Source: JACQFK01 sp035644495
GTDB taxonomy: Bacteria > Planctomycetota > MHYJ01 > JACPRB01
Assembly: GCA_035644495.1 (NCBI GenBank)
Contig: DASQOM010000330.1
Span: 1-22,227 of the forward strand
DNA: 22,227 bases
Direction of reading: 5' to 3'
The first letter of the stretch is position 1. Each line of letters starts with the position of its first letter. The notes beneath the pieces were generated by a model. That model did no database searches. It was given only the letters and a program-made list of their open reading frames with translations, and had not been told where the DNA came from. Of the stretch, positions 15,159-22,227 are shown in pieces. The position numbers and the translations under genes were made by a program.

Positions 15159-18137
15159 GTGGCCGAGATCCAGGATTCGGAGTTCCTCCGCATCCTCCGC
15201 AGCAATCCGATCGTCCCGCAGGACGAGGTCCTGTCGGCGCAGGAACTCCAGCGGGGCGAGCTGGACCGCGAAGGCTCCTGCCGCTCCCTCTTCGCCATCC
15301 TCCGCGACAAGGGCCTCATCGACGACCGCATCGCCGAAACGATGGGCGACCGCCCGGGCGACGTCACCCCGCACACCCCGACCGTCGTCCTGAACAACCC
15401 TGACCATACGCCCGCTCCCGGCCGGGGCAGCTCCTCCGGCATCTCGAAGATCCGCACGTCGCGCCGGCATCCGCCGGAGGTCGACACCGCCCGCATCGAT
15501 CCGCGCAACGTCCTGGGCTCCTATATCCTGGTCAAGGAGGTCGGCAAGGGCGGCATGGGCCGCGTCTACCGTGCCTGGGACGAGAACGTGGGCCGCTTCG
15601 TCGCGGTCAAGGTGATCGACACCGAGGACGTGACCGACCGCGAGCGCTTCGTGCGGGAGGCCCAGATCGCGGGCCGCCTGAACCATCCGTCGATCGCGAC
15701 GGTCTACCAGGCGGGGGAGCAGGGCACGCGCGGCTACATCGCGATGCAGTTCATCGAGGGCGGGCCCATCGACGCGGTCAAGCTGCCGCTGCTGAACTGC
15801 CTGGCGCTGATCCGCGACGCCGCCCGGGCGCTCAGCTACGCGCACGAACAGGGCGTCATCCACCGCGACGTGAAGCCGGGCAACCTCATGGTCGACAACG
15901 GCGGCCGCGTCTTCCTGACCGACTTCGGCCTCGCGAAGGAGGTGGTGGGCAGCGTGGACGCGCAGCTCTCGATCACGGGGACGACGTTCGGGACGCCGCA
16001 GTACATGTCTCCCGAGCAGGCCCGCGGGGAGCACAAGAAGATCGACGGGCGCTGCGACGTCTACTCGCTCGGGGCGACGCTGTATGCGCTCCTGGCGCGC
16101 CGGCCGCCGTTCACGTCGACGAACCTCGCGACGCTGCTGCTCGAGGTGCTGGACAAGCGGCCGCCGCCGCTGTCGAAGTTCAACTCGGAGATCTCGCCCG
16201 AGCTGCAGATGCTGGTCGAGAAGGCGATGGCGAAGGAGCCGCCGCGGCGCTACGGGACGATGACGGCCTTCGCGGACGCGCTGGACGAGCTGATCCGCGA
16301 GGGGCGATATGCCGGCCGCTACGGCCTGGCCAAGGCGCTGGCGCGCCGCTGGGTGCCGCGGCTCCTGGTCGCCGCCGCGCTCGGGGCGGTCCTCTGGTTC
16401 GGCATCCCGATCGTGTTCGCGCCGCCGAAGCCCGTCGTGGTGGATCCGACGCCGGCCCTGTATGCCGACGCCGCGTCGGCGCTGCGGACGCTGGAGAACC
16501 AGGCGCTGACGCCGGAGGAGCGACGCGAGCGGGTGGAGCAGCAGGTGCTGCAGCCGCTGAAGGCCGTGCTCGACCGGAAGCCGCAGGACCTGCGGGCGCG
16601 GGCGCTGCGCCTGCGCGCGCATTATGCCCGGGGCGACGGCGACGCGGCCGAGCGCGAGCTGCGGGAGCTGGAGCCGCGAAAGCGGGAAGACTACCGGATC
16701 CTCCTCGTCCCGGCGCTGAGGAAGCTCGAGGCGTCCCTGGCGGCGCCTTGCCCGCTTCCTGCGTTCGAGGGGCCGGGCTTCGAGTGGGAGGAGGCGCCGG
16801 TGCCGCCGGCGTCGGGGATCGACGAGGTCGTCCGCGCGAAGATTCCGCCGGACCTGGCGAAGGACTACGAGGAGGACCGGGCGGCGATCGACGGGCTGTC
16901 GATGCTGGCGCAGGGACAGTTCGGAAAAGCGGCGGATCTGCTCCGGAAGAAGGCGCTGCCGGTGTACCAGGCGGCGTGGTGCCGGGCGGCGTACTTGGAC
17001 CGCCGCTTCAAGGACGTGATCGAGGCGAAGGAGTCCGAGGGCCGCCGGGAGCGCTTCGGAGCGGCGTTCGCGCTGGCGGAAGGGACGGCATCGCGGCTGG
17101 AGTCCCTATTGCCGTTCGCGGGGGTGCATGCCCCGTCGGTGCACTCGGCGATGGCGAGGATGGAGGGGACGGAGAAGATCGAGCAGCACGCGGAGGAGGG
17201 CCGGAAGGGGGCCGGGACGGAGCGCCGGGCGGCGCTGGCGTCGGCGTCGCTGCGGCTGCAGGCGCTGCGGGGCTCGGACGACGAGGCGGCCTGGCGCGCG
17301 GCGGTCGCGCTGGCGGGCGAGTCCCCGTCGACGTCGCAGGGGAAGCTGGCGGCGGTCGAGCTGCGGATCGGGCTGGGATCGCGCCTGTTGCGGACGCGGG
17401 GCGAGGGACGGCCCGCGCTCGAGGACGCGCTGCGCCGGGCGGAGGATCTGCTGCAGACGTCGCCCGACTGGGCGGCGCCGAGGCTGCTCTGCGCGGTGGC
17501 GCGGCTGCGCCTGGGCCGGCTCGAAGACGCGCGCGCGGACCTGGGGAAGCTGACGGCGACGGCGCGCTCGGGCCTGCGGGCGCGGCTGACGGCGGCGTCG
17601 GTGGAGCTGGCGTCGGCGGAGCGGGAGCGCCGGGCGGGAGCGCCGTTCGTGGACTTCGTGCGGTCGGCGCGGCGCGAGGCGCTGTCGGCGCCCGGGGAGT
17701 CGCCGGAGGCGCAGACGCTGGCGGCGGCGGCGAGCCTGCTGCTGGCGCAGGACGCGGCGGTGTCGGGCCGGGACGAGTCGGAGCCGGTGGCGTCGGCGGA
17801 CGAGGCGCTGTCGAAGGCGCTGCAGCTGGAGCCGGAGTACGTGGAGGCGCTGTATCACCGGTCGCGGGCGCGCTTCCTGAAGGCGGAGCTGGCGCGGCGA
17901 TCGGGGGCGGACGGCCGGGGGGACGGGGAGCTCTCGCTGGCGGACGCGGACGCGGCGCTGAAGCGGTCGCCTGAATTCCAATCTGCACGCTACCTGCGGG
18001 GGATCGTGAACTTTTCTCTGGGCAGGGATGCGGAGGCCGTGGCAGACTGGCGGCTCCTGATCCAGTCGGACGCCTCCTGGGACACGCCGGACGTGCGGTC
18101 GTGGATCCAGCGGGCGGAAGCCAGGCAGAAGAAATGA
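15159..18137 (+). CDS. Transmembrane Hanks-type serine/threonine protein kinase with TPR-like extracytoplasmic tail
   Basis: A 992-residue receptor-like kinase starting at GTG behind AGGGAGA. Residues 1-65 form a small helical region of unknown type. The kinase domain (about 120-385) is complete: glycine loop GKGGMGRVY (129-137), ATP-binding Lys151 in VAVK, catalytic HRDVKPGN (235-242, Asp237), DFG (255-257) and SPE (284-286) as the APE equivalent. It should therefore be active. One membrane helix follows at about 400-421 (RLLVAAALGAVLWFGIPIVF). Beyond it are about 570 residues of Ala/Leu/Arg-rich helical repeats of TPR character, for example EYVEALYHRSRARFLKAEL and ARYLRGIVNFSLGRDAEAV, probably outside the cytoplasmic membrane for protein contacts. 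Its stop overlaps the next ATG by four bases. Substrates are unknown. G+C is extreme in the repeat region. Confidence 0.93.
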   Translation: MAEIQDSEFLRILRSNPIVPQDEVLSAQELQRGELDREGSCRSLFAILRDKGLIDDRIAETMGDRPGDVTPHTPTVVLNNPDHTPAPGRGSSSGISKIRTSRRHPPEVDTARIDPRNVLGSYILVKEVGKGGMGRVYRAWDENVGRFVAVKVIDTEDVTDRERFVREAQIAGRLNHPSIATVYQAGEQGTRGYIAMQFIEGGPIDAVKLPLLNCLALIRDAARALSYAHEQGVIHRDVKPGNLMVDNGGRVFLTDFGLAKEVVGSVDAQLSITGTTFGTPQYMSPEQARGEHKKIDGRCDVYSLGATLYALLARRPPFTSTNLATLLLEVLDKRPPPLSKFNSEISPELQMLVEKAMAKEPPRRYGTMTAFADALDELIREGRYAGRYGLAKALARRWVPRLLVAAALGAVLWFGIPIVFAPPKPVVVDPTPALYADAASALRTLENQALTPEERRERVEQQVLQPLKAVLDRKPQDLRARALRLRAHYARGDGDAAERELRELEPRKREDYRILLVPALRKLEASLAAPCPLPAFEGPGFEWEEAPVPPASGIDEVVRAKIPPDLAKDYEEDRAAIDGLSMLAQGQFGKAADLLRKKALPVYQAAWCRAAYLDRRFKDVIEAKESEGRRERFGAAFALAEGTASRLESLLPFAGVHAPSVHSAMARMEGTEKIEQHAEEGRKGAGTERRAALASASLRLQALRGSDDEAAWRAAVALAGESPSTSQGKLAAVELRIGLGSRLLRTRGEGRPALEDALRRAEDLLQTSPDWAAPRLLCAVARLRLGRLEDARADLGKLTATARSGLRARLTAASVELASAERERRAGAPFVDFVRSARREALSAPGESPEAQTLAAAASLLLAQDAAVSGRDESEPVASADEALSKALQLEPEYVEALYHRSRARFLKAELARRSGADGRGDGELSLADADAALKRSPEFQSARYLRGIVNFSLGRDAEAVADWRLLIQSDASWDTPDVRSWIQRAEARQKK

Positions 18138-19909
18138 GACACGCGCGGATCCCGGGCTTGCTGCTGCTCCTGGCGTCCCTCACGGGGCTGCTCGGCTGCG
18201 ACGTGGCGCTGGTGGCCTACTTCGCCTCGAAGGGCGGCAGCAAGAGCAAGAGCTCGTCCTCGGCGCCGGCCCCGAACGTCAGCTTCAACCTGTGGGTGGC
18301 CGAGCTGGGCGCCATCACCGGCGCAACGGAGCAGACCACGCTGCGCACGAATCACGGTGATCCGGATGTGAAATGGACTTTATTGTCCTCGGGGACGTCG
18401 TCGGGTGAGTTCACGATGCCGACGCCGACGGCAGGCGGCTTCGACGCCATTCTGATCCAGGCGACGGACGCGCAGATCTACGAGATCGATTCGTTCGAGA
18501 TCATCGACGCGACGGGGACGACGATCCAAACAGCAGGAGCCACGACGACTTTTTGCAGCGCGGATATCGTTCCGGGCCCGGGTACTGGATCATTGCTGGA
18601 CTCTCAAGGCCCTCCGGACGGCAAAGGCGCCGTGACCGCCGCAATAGCCACAGATCGCTCGTTTGTCTTTATGAAGCGCGCCACTCCGATCACGACTTTC
18701 CGCATCAACCTCTGGCGTCAGAATCTCGCTCGTCTTTCAGGAGACGTTGAGTGGACTCAGACAATATCTCGTGCAAACGACCAGAAAGCCGGAGGCGCTG
18801 CAGTAAACTCTGTCGGCACAATCTACCTAAGCTTTCGGGATGGAAGTAGCTTCTTCATGACTCGGTATGACAGTAGCGGCAATACGGTTGGCACTTTGGG
18901 TCTCTTGGAGGGCACGGTGCCGGCAGTTGGTAGTGCCTCGATTGCAATTGATCGTTCCACCGATGATGTTTTTGTAGCGACGACCTACGACCCTGGATCC
19001 AATATCCGTCTCTACCGGTTTGTTGGAACTAGCAACACACCAGCTTTCGGTCCGGTGGATTCCATTGCTACTGGAGGAACAGATCTGGTTGAGGTGAATA
19101 GTCTTTCTCTTAATTCGGACAGGGATCTGATTGTTGCGGGAGCTGCTGACTTTGGAGGTCTGAATGGAGTCGGACATTTCTTGAGAAAGCACAACAAGTT
19201 GGATCTCACTAATATGTGGAGTTTGACGACACCTCCAGCGGCTCCATTGGATACAACAACAAATCCTCGACCGACATATTGGTATTGCTCCGCGACAGAT
19301 CTCGATACCTCCGGGAATCGCCAAATCTTTACAAGCGGAGACCTAAACTCCCTCCTTGGCCTAGGAAATGAGGATGCATACACTGCCAAGACGATCGATA
19401 ATGCCACCTCCGGAAATCCTACCGGCGCCGTTACTGAACTGTGGAATAGCAAGGTTCAAGGGAGCGGTACGCGTCCTGCAAGGGGGCAGGCTATCGGGGT
19501 GGATGGAAATCACAATGTCTATGTCGCCGGTTTCTGCACGGGTACCGGAGCAACGGGGCTTGATTCCTTCATTGTGCACTACGATGGTCTAGCTGCTCCC
19601 ACTCCGGCGGCCGTCGATTTCTTTACGCTTACTCGTTCGGGGAATGATGAGCTTCTCGACATTGCGGTAGAGCTGGACGGGACAGTCTATGCGACAGGAT
19701 ACGAAACTAACGGGGCACAGGGTGAAGACCTTGTGCTCTACAAGATTGCGGCCAACAAGGCGATCATTTGGAAACGGACACTGAACTTCAATAACTTGGC
19801 GGATCGGGGTGTCAAAGTGATCGCCACGCCGACCCACGTCATGGTCGTCGGGCAGGTCGGAGTCGCAGCGGGGAATTTGGATATCCATGTCCGCAAGTAC
19901 GTTAAGTAG
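18134..19909 (+). CDS. Lipoprotein with beta-propeller-like (SBBP-type) repeats, mosaic base composition
   Basis: A 591-residue exported lipoprotein; the signal peptide RIPGLLLLLASLTGLLGC places the lipidated Cys at 22. A Ser/Lys-rich linker follows (GGSKSKSSSSAPAP). The body has repeating blade-like units with phrases such as NSVGTIYLSFRDGSSFFMTR, STDDVFVATTYDPG, NHNVYVAGFCTGTGATGLDS and LDGTVYATGYETNGAQGEDL. These resemble SBBP/beta-propeller repeats of bacterial surface proteins ('G.vYVaG.t.S...D.fv.k.d'). Function is unknown; propellers usually bind proteins or glycans. The start lies in an ATGA overlap with the kinase stop, so the pair is translationally coupled. The first 480 bases share the local high G+C, while about 18,620-19,890 is far more AT-rich (27 of 60 bases are G+C at 19,081-19,140), unlike all neighbours. 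Confidence 0.75.
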   Translation: MRHARIPGLLLLLASLTGLLGCDVALVAYFASKGGSKSKSSSSAPAPNVSFNLWVAELGAITGATEQTTLRTNHGDPDVKWTLLSSGTSSGEFTMPTPTAGGFDAILIQATDAQIYEIDSFEIIDATGTTIQTAGATTTFCSADIVPGPGTGSLLDSQGPPDGKGAVTAAIATDRSFVFMKRATPITTFRINLWRQNLARLSGDVEWTQTISRANDQKAGGAAVNSVGTIYLSFRDGSSFFMTRYDSSGNTVGTLGLLEGTVPAVGSASIAIDRSTDDVFVATTYDPGSNIRLYRFVGTSNTPAFGPVDSIATGGTDLVEVNSLSLNSDRDLIVAGAADFGGLNGVGHFLRKHNKLDLTNMWSLTTPPAAPLDTTTNPRPTYWYCSATDLDTSGNRQIFTSGDLNSLLGLGNEDAYTAKTIDNATSGNPTGAVTELWNSKVQGSGTRPARGQAIGVDGNHNVYVAGFCTGTGATGLDSFIVHYDGLAAPTPAAVDFFTLTRSGNDELLDIAVELDGTVYATGYETNGAQGEDLVLYKIAANKAIIWKRTLNFNNLADRGVKVIATPTHVMVVGQVGVAAGNLDIHVRKYVK

Positions 19910-20933
19910 AGCCTTGGGCGTCCTGATCCTGGCCGCCCTCTCGGGCTGCACCTGGGTTGTCCAGGGCACGTCCCAGGACGTCAAGTTCATGTCCGAGCCT
20001 CCGGGCGCCACCTTCACCGTCGCCGGCAAGACGGCCATCACCCCCGCCACCCTCAAAGTCCCCAAGGACGACTACAAGATCTCCTTCCACCTCCAGGGGT
20101 ACGAGGACGGCTCCGCGCAGCTCAAGCGCGGCATCAGCAACTGGTTCATCGGCTCCATCGTCATGGGCGTCATCGCCTCCACCATCGATCTCGCCACCGG
20201 CGCCTGGAAGGAGTTCGAGACCACCGACATCAAGGTCACCCTCCAGCCCCTCCCCGATACCGTCGTCGAAATCGCCGTCGCCGCGTCGTCCGAGCCGGGC
20301 GGCGCCGACGTCGTCATCGAGGGCCGCTCCTACGGCGTCACCCCCTGCGAGCTCCGCCTCTCGTGGCAGCCGACCGAACGCGAAAAGGAGGCCACCTTCA
20401 AGCTCGCCGGCCATGCCCCCAAATCCGTCGCCCTCCTCCGCGCCGACAAGTCCCTCGCCGCAACCCTGGAAGCCCTCCCCGTCCCCGTCACCGTCAAATT
20501 CGCCTCCAAGCCCGCGGGCGCCGAGCTTCGCATCGACGGCAAGCCCCAGGGCAAGACCCCCCTCAACGTCGACCTGGTCTGGAAGAAGGACGACAAACCC
20601 CGCGGCGCGGAATGGATCCTCGACGGCTACAAGCCCGAGCGCCGCGACCTCACCCGCGACACGAAGGAACTCAGCGTCGACCTCCAGGAATCCGTCGAGG
20701 AGATCGTCCTCCCCCTCAAGATCGAGCCCGCGGGCGCGAAGGTCGTCGTCGACGGCGTCGCGCTCCCCGACGGCACGAAGCAGGTCAAGCTGCCCTGGTC
20801 GCTGTCCAGGACCAAGCACACGATCCTGCTCTCGCAGCCGGGATATACGAACAAGACCGTCGAGATCCCGCGGGGGGCGGCCGCGACGCCCCTCGAGATC
20901 CGCCTCGTCCCGGCGCTGCCCGGGAATCCCTGA
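19887..20933 (+). CDS. PEGA-domain lipoprotein with four repeats
   Basis: A 348-residue lipoprotein; the signal peptide STLSRALGVLILAALSGC puts the lipidated Cys at 21. Four PEGA-type units can be traced by their 'P-x-G-A-x-(6)-G' signatures: SEPPGATFTVAGK (about 36-48), SEPGGADVVIEGRSYGVTP (about 134-152), SKPAGAELRIDGKPQGKTP (about 206-224) and IEPAGAKVVVDG (about 276-287). Between the first and second lies a Gly-containing hydrophobic stretch (NWFIGSIVMGVIASTIDLAT, about 86-105), often seen in PEGA lipoproteins. PEGA domains are small beta modules associated with surface layers and membrane kinases; exact roles are mostly unknown. The ATG overlaps the end of the propeller gene by 23 bases, so it probably belongs to the same operon. 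G+C returns abruptly to the high local level here. Confidence 0.87.
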   Translation: MSASTLSRALGVLILAALSGCTWVVQGTSQDVKFMSEPPGATFTVAGKTAITPATLKVPKDDYKISFHLQGYEDGSAQLKRGISNWFIGSIVMGVIASTIDLATGAWKEFETTDIKVTLQPLPDTVVEIAVAASSEPGGADVVIEGRSYGVTPCELRLSWQPTEREKEATFKLAGHAPKSVALLRADKSLAATLEALPVPVTVKFASKPAGAELRIDGKPQGKTPLNVDLVWKKDDKPRGAEWILDGYKPERRDLTRDTKELSVDLQESVEEIVLPLKIEPAGAKVVVDGVALPDGTKQVKLPWSLSRTKHTILLSQPGYTNKTVEIPRGAAATPLEIRLVPALPGNP

Positions 20934-20940
20934 TCCCCCC

Positions 20941-20969
20941 TTGGAATTTGGGGCCGAACCGGGTATTCT
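20941..20969 (+). promoter_or_regulatory. Candidate obg promoter, near-leaderless
   Basis: TTGGAA (20941-20946), a 17-base spacer and TATTCT (20964-20969). The -10 box ends nine bases before the ATG, and the intervening CTCCCTCCC is pyrimidine-rich with no Shine-Dalgarno sequence. Transcription from here would leave at most a few untranslated bases. Confidence 0.45.
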
Positions 20970-20978
20970 CTCCCTCCC

Positions 20979-21977
20979 ATGTTCCGCGATGAAGCCAAGC
21001 TCAAGATCAAGGCCGGCGACGGCGGCAACGGCTGGGTCTCCTTCCGTCGCGAAGCCTGCGTGCCCCGCGGCGGGCCCGACGGCGGCGACGGCGGCCGGGG
21101 CGGCGACGTCATCCTGATCGCCGACGAGAACTACAACACGCTCTATCACCTGATCCACCAGCCGCGCTTCGTCGCGACCCCGGGCGAGAACGGGGGCAGC
21201 CGCCAGTGCAGCGGGAGGATGGGTCGCGACCTCGAGGTCCGCGTCCCGGTGGGAACCCTGGTGCGCGACCTGGACAAGAACGTCCTCCTCAAGGACCTGG
21301 CGCGCAGCGGCGACCGCCTCGTGGTCTGCAAGGGCGGCCGCGGGGGCAAGGGCAACCAGCACTTCGCGTCCTCGACCAACCAGGCGCCGCGCAAGGCGGT
21401 TCCCGGCGGGATCGGCGAATCGCGCAACATCCGCCTCGAACTGAAGATGATCGCCGACGTCGGCCTCGTCGGTCTGCCCAACGCGGGGAAGTCGACGCTC
21501 ATCTCGCGCATCTCCGCGGCGCGGCCCAAGGTCGCGGACTATCCCTTCACCACCCTCGTGCCGAACCTGGGGATCATCCGCGGGAAGGACTACCGCGATA
21601 TCGTCGTGGCCGACCTGCCGGGGATCATCGAAGGGGCGCACGAGGGGAAGGGGCTGGGCGACCGCTTCCTCAAGCACGTCGAGCGGACGCGGCTGATCGT
21701 CCACCTGGTCGATGTTTCGCCCGAGGCGCTGAAGCCGGCGGCCGAGGCGTACGCGACGATCCGGAAGGAGCTGGAAAGCTACAGCGCGGTGCTCGCGGCC
21801 AAGCCCGAGGTGGTGGTGGCGACGAAGATGGACGCCACGGGGTCGAAAAAGAACGCTGCGAAGTTCAAGAAAAAGGTGAAAAAGCTCCTCGAGATCTCCG
21901 CGGTGACCGGCGAGGGCCTGAAGGAGCTGGTGCGGGAGCTTTTCCGCGCGTCGGCTCCCGGGGATGAGGTAGAATAA
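20979..21977 (+). CDS. obg: GTPase Obg/CgtA
   Basis: Ribosome-associated GTPase acting in 50S assembly and growth control, 332 residues, without the optional C-terminal OCT domain. The glycine-rich Obg fold is at 1-157 (AGDGGNGWVSFRREACVPRG and GGRGGKGNQHFASSTNQAPR are diagnostic). The G domain follows: G1 GLPNAGKS (165-172), the TT of switch I (191-192), G3 DLPG (212-215) and G5 ISA (307-309). The G4 guanine-specificity motif reads TKMD (282-285) instead of the usual NKxD. ATG 20979 gives the normal N-terminus MFRDEAKLKIKAGDGGNGW; no Shine-Dalgarno sequence precedes it. In many bacteria obg directly follows rplU and rpmA; here it lies 6.5 kb downstream of rplU, after the PEGA lipoprotein gene. 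Identity is secure. Confidence 0.96.
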   Translation: MFRDEAKLKIKAGDGGNGWVSFRREACVPRGGPDGGDGGRGGDVILIADENYNTLYHLIHQPRFVATPGENGGSRQCSGRMGRDLEVRVPVGTLVRDLDKNVLLKDLARSGDRLVVCKGGRGGKGNQHFASSTNQAPRKAVPGGIGESRNIRLELKMIADVGLVGLPNAGKSTLISRISAARPKVADYPFTTLVPNLGIIRGKDYRDIVVADLPGIIEGAHEGKGLGDRFLKHVERTRLIVHLVDVSPEALKPAAEAYATIRKELESYSAVLAAKPEVVVATKMDATGSKKNAAKFKKKVKKLLEISAVTGEGLKELVRELFRASAPGDEVE

Positions 21978-22044
21978 CGAGCAGCCTCGTCGACGGGGAG
22001 GGACGCCCGGCGCCTCCGCCGGCCAACATTAGGGGATCGGCCTC

Positions 22045-22227
22045 ATGGAACTCGCAAGCATCTTCGCGGCGATGGTCAAGGAGGATGCCTCCGACCTCTT
22101 CCTGAAGGTCGGCGTCCCGCCCGCCATGCGCGTGGTCGGCCGCGTCGTCTCGATGGGCGGCAACCCGCTGACCGAAGAGAACATGCTGGAGATGTTCAAC
22201 GAGGTCTGCGACGACTTCGCCAAGAAG
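22045..22227 (+). CDS. PilT-like type IV pilus ATPase, N-terminal fragment
   Basis: The first 61 codons of a gene that runs off the right edge. The ATG is preceded by AGGGG (22031-22035) at nine bases. The peptide includes MELASIFAAMVKEDASDLFL and KVGVPPAMRVVGRVVSMGG, matching the N-terminal domain of PilT/PilU retraction ATPases ('AS-D-L-H-L-x-x-G-x-P-P-x-x-R-x-x-G'). The Walker motifs lie beyond the window. PilT-family hexamers power pilus retraction at the inner membrane, which fits the secretin and PilP-like genes about 10 kb upstream. The 67-base gap after obg holds a six-base GC hairpin (22007-22022, loop CCTC) and no evident promoter. PilT versus PilU or another paralogue cannot be decided from this fragment. 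Confidence 0.85.
   Translation, partial: MELASIFAAMVKEDASDLFLKVGVPPAMRVVGRVVSMGGNPLTEENMLEMFNEVCDDFAKK

Noticed and set aside
14406..16622. 738-codon minus-strand frame opposite the kinase and membrane protein
   Set aside because: Arg/Gln/Gly/His-rich shadow with no motif; the plus strand holds the full set of kinase motifs.
16748..17974. 408-codon alternative plus-strand frame inside the kinase tail
   Set aside because: Almost entirely Gly/Ala/Arg/Val, which is what extreme G+C gives in the wrong frame; no start signal or domain.
22007..22022. Hairpin between obg and the pilT-like gene as terminator or riboswitch
   Set aside because: Six-base stem with a four-base loop, no T-tract, and no resemblance to known riboswitch cores such as the cyclic-di-GMP class.

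Overview
This 22.2 kb window is very GC-rich (one 60-base line counted inside the kinase gene is 78% G+C) and looks like chromosome from a diderm (Gram-negative) bacterium. It encodes an outer-membrane secretin, a PilT-type ATPase, several lipoproteins and a transmembrane Hanks-type kinase with a long TPR-like tail. The mix of PEGA lipoprotein, TPR kinase and zinc-ribbon membrane protein resembles Planctomycetota or a neighbouring phylum. That placement is an impression from gene style, not a demonstrated assignment.

Layout. Positions 1-233 hold the 3' end of a plus-strand glycoside hydrolase family 3 gene. Positions 237-5356 (minus strand) hold a peptide-type ABC importer in the order binding protein, OppB-like permease, OppC-like permease, second binding protein, with every junction overlapping. 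No ATPase gene is present. The second binding protein (237-1802) is the most unusual object here: its sequence is circularly permuted relative to its neighbour and to E. coli OppA. A signal peptide is followed first by the canonical C-terminal part and then by the canonical N-terminal part. Positions 5400-7849 (minus) hold fabI, a TrpG/PabA-type glutamine amidotransferase and a zinc-ribbon single-pass membrane protein.

A divergent promoter region at about 7.85-8.0 kb separates these from the plus-strand half. That half opens with a large PilP-like protein and a PilQ-like secretin. A hairpin-rich gap follows. Next come a DUF2344 protein, ribonuclease G/E and ribosomal protein L21 (rplU), then a small membrane protein, the TPR-tailed kinase, a beta-propeller-like lipoprotein of anomalously low GC, a four-repeat PEGA lipoprotein, Obg GTPase, and the 5' end of a pilT-like gene that runs off the window.

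How the genes fit together. The secretin, PilP-like protein and PilT-like ATPase point to a type IV pilus or related machine. The DUF2344-rng-rplU ... obg order looks like a housekeeping cluster that is normally compact. Here rpmA (L27) is not found in the window, and an envelope/signalling block of about 6.5 kb lies between rplU and obg. Several genes have -10-like hexamers only 6-9 bases ahead of the start codon, which suggests leaderless or near-leaderless transcripts. No tRNA, rRNA, CRISPR array, insertion sequence or prophage gene was recognised.
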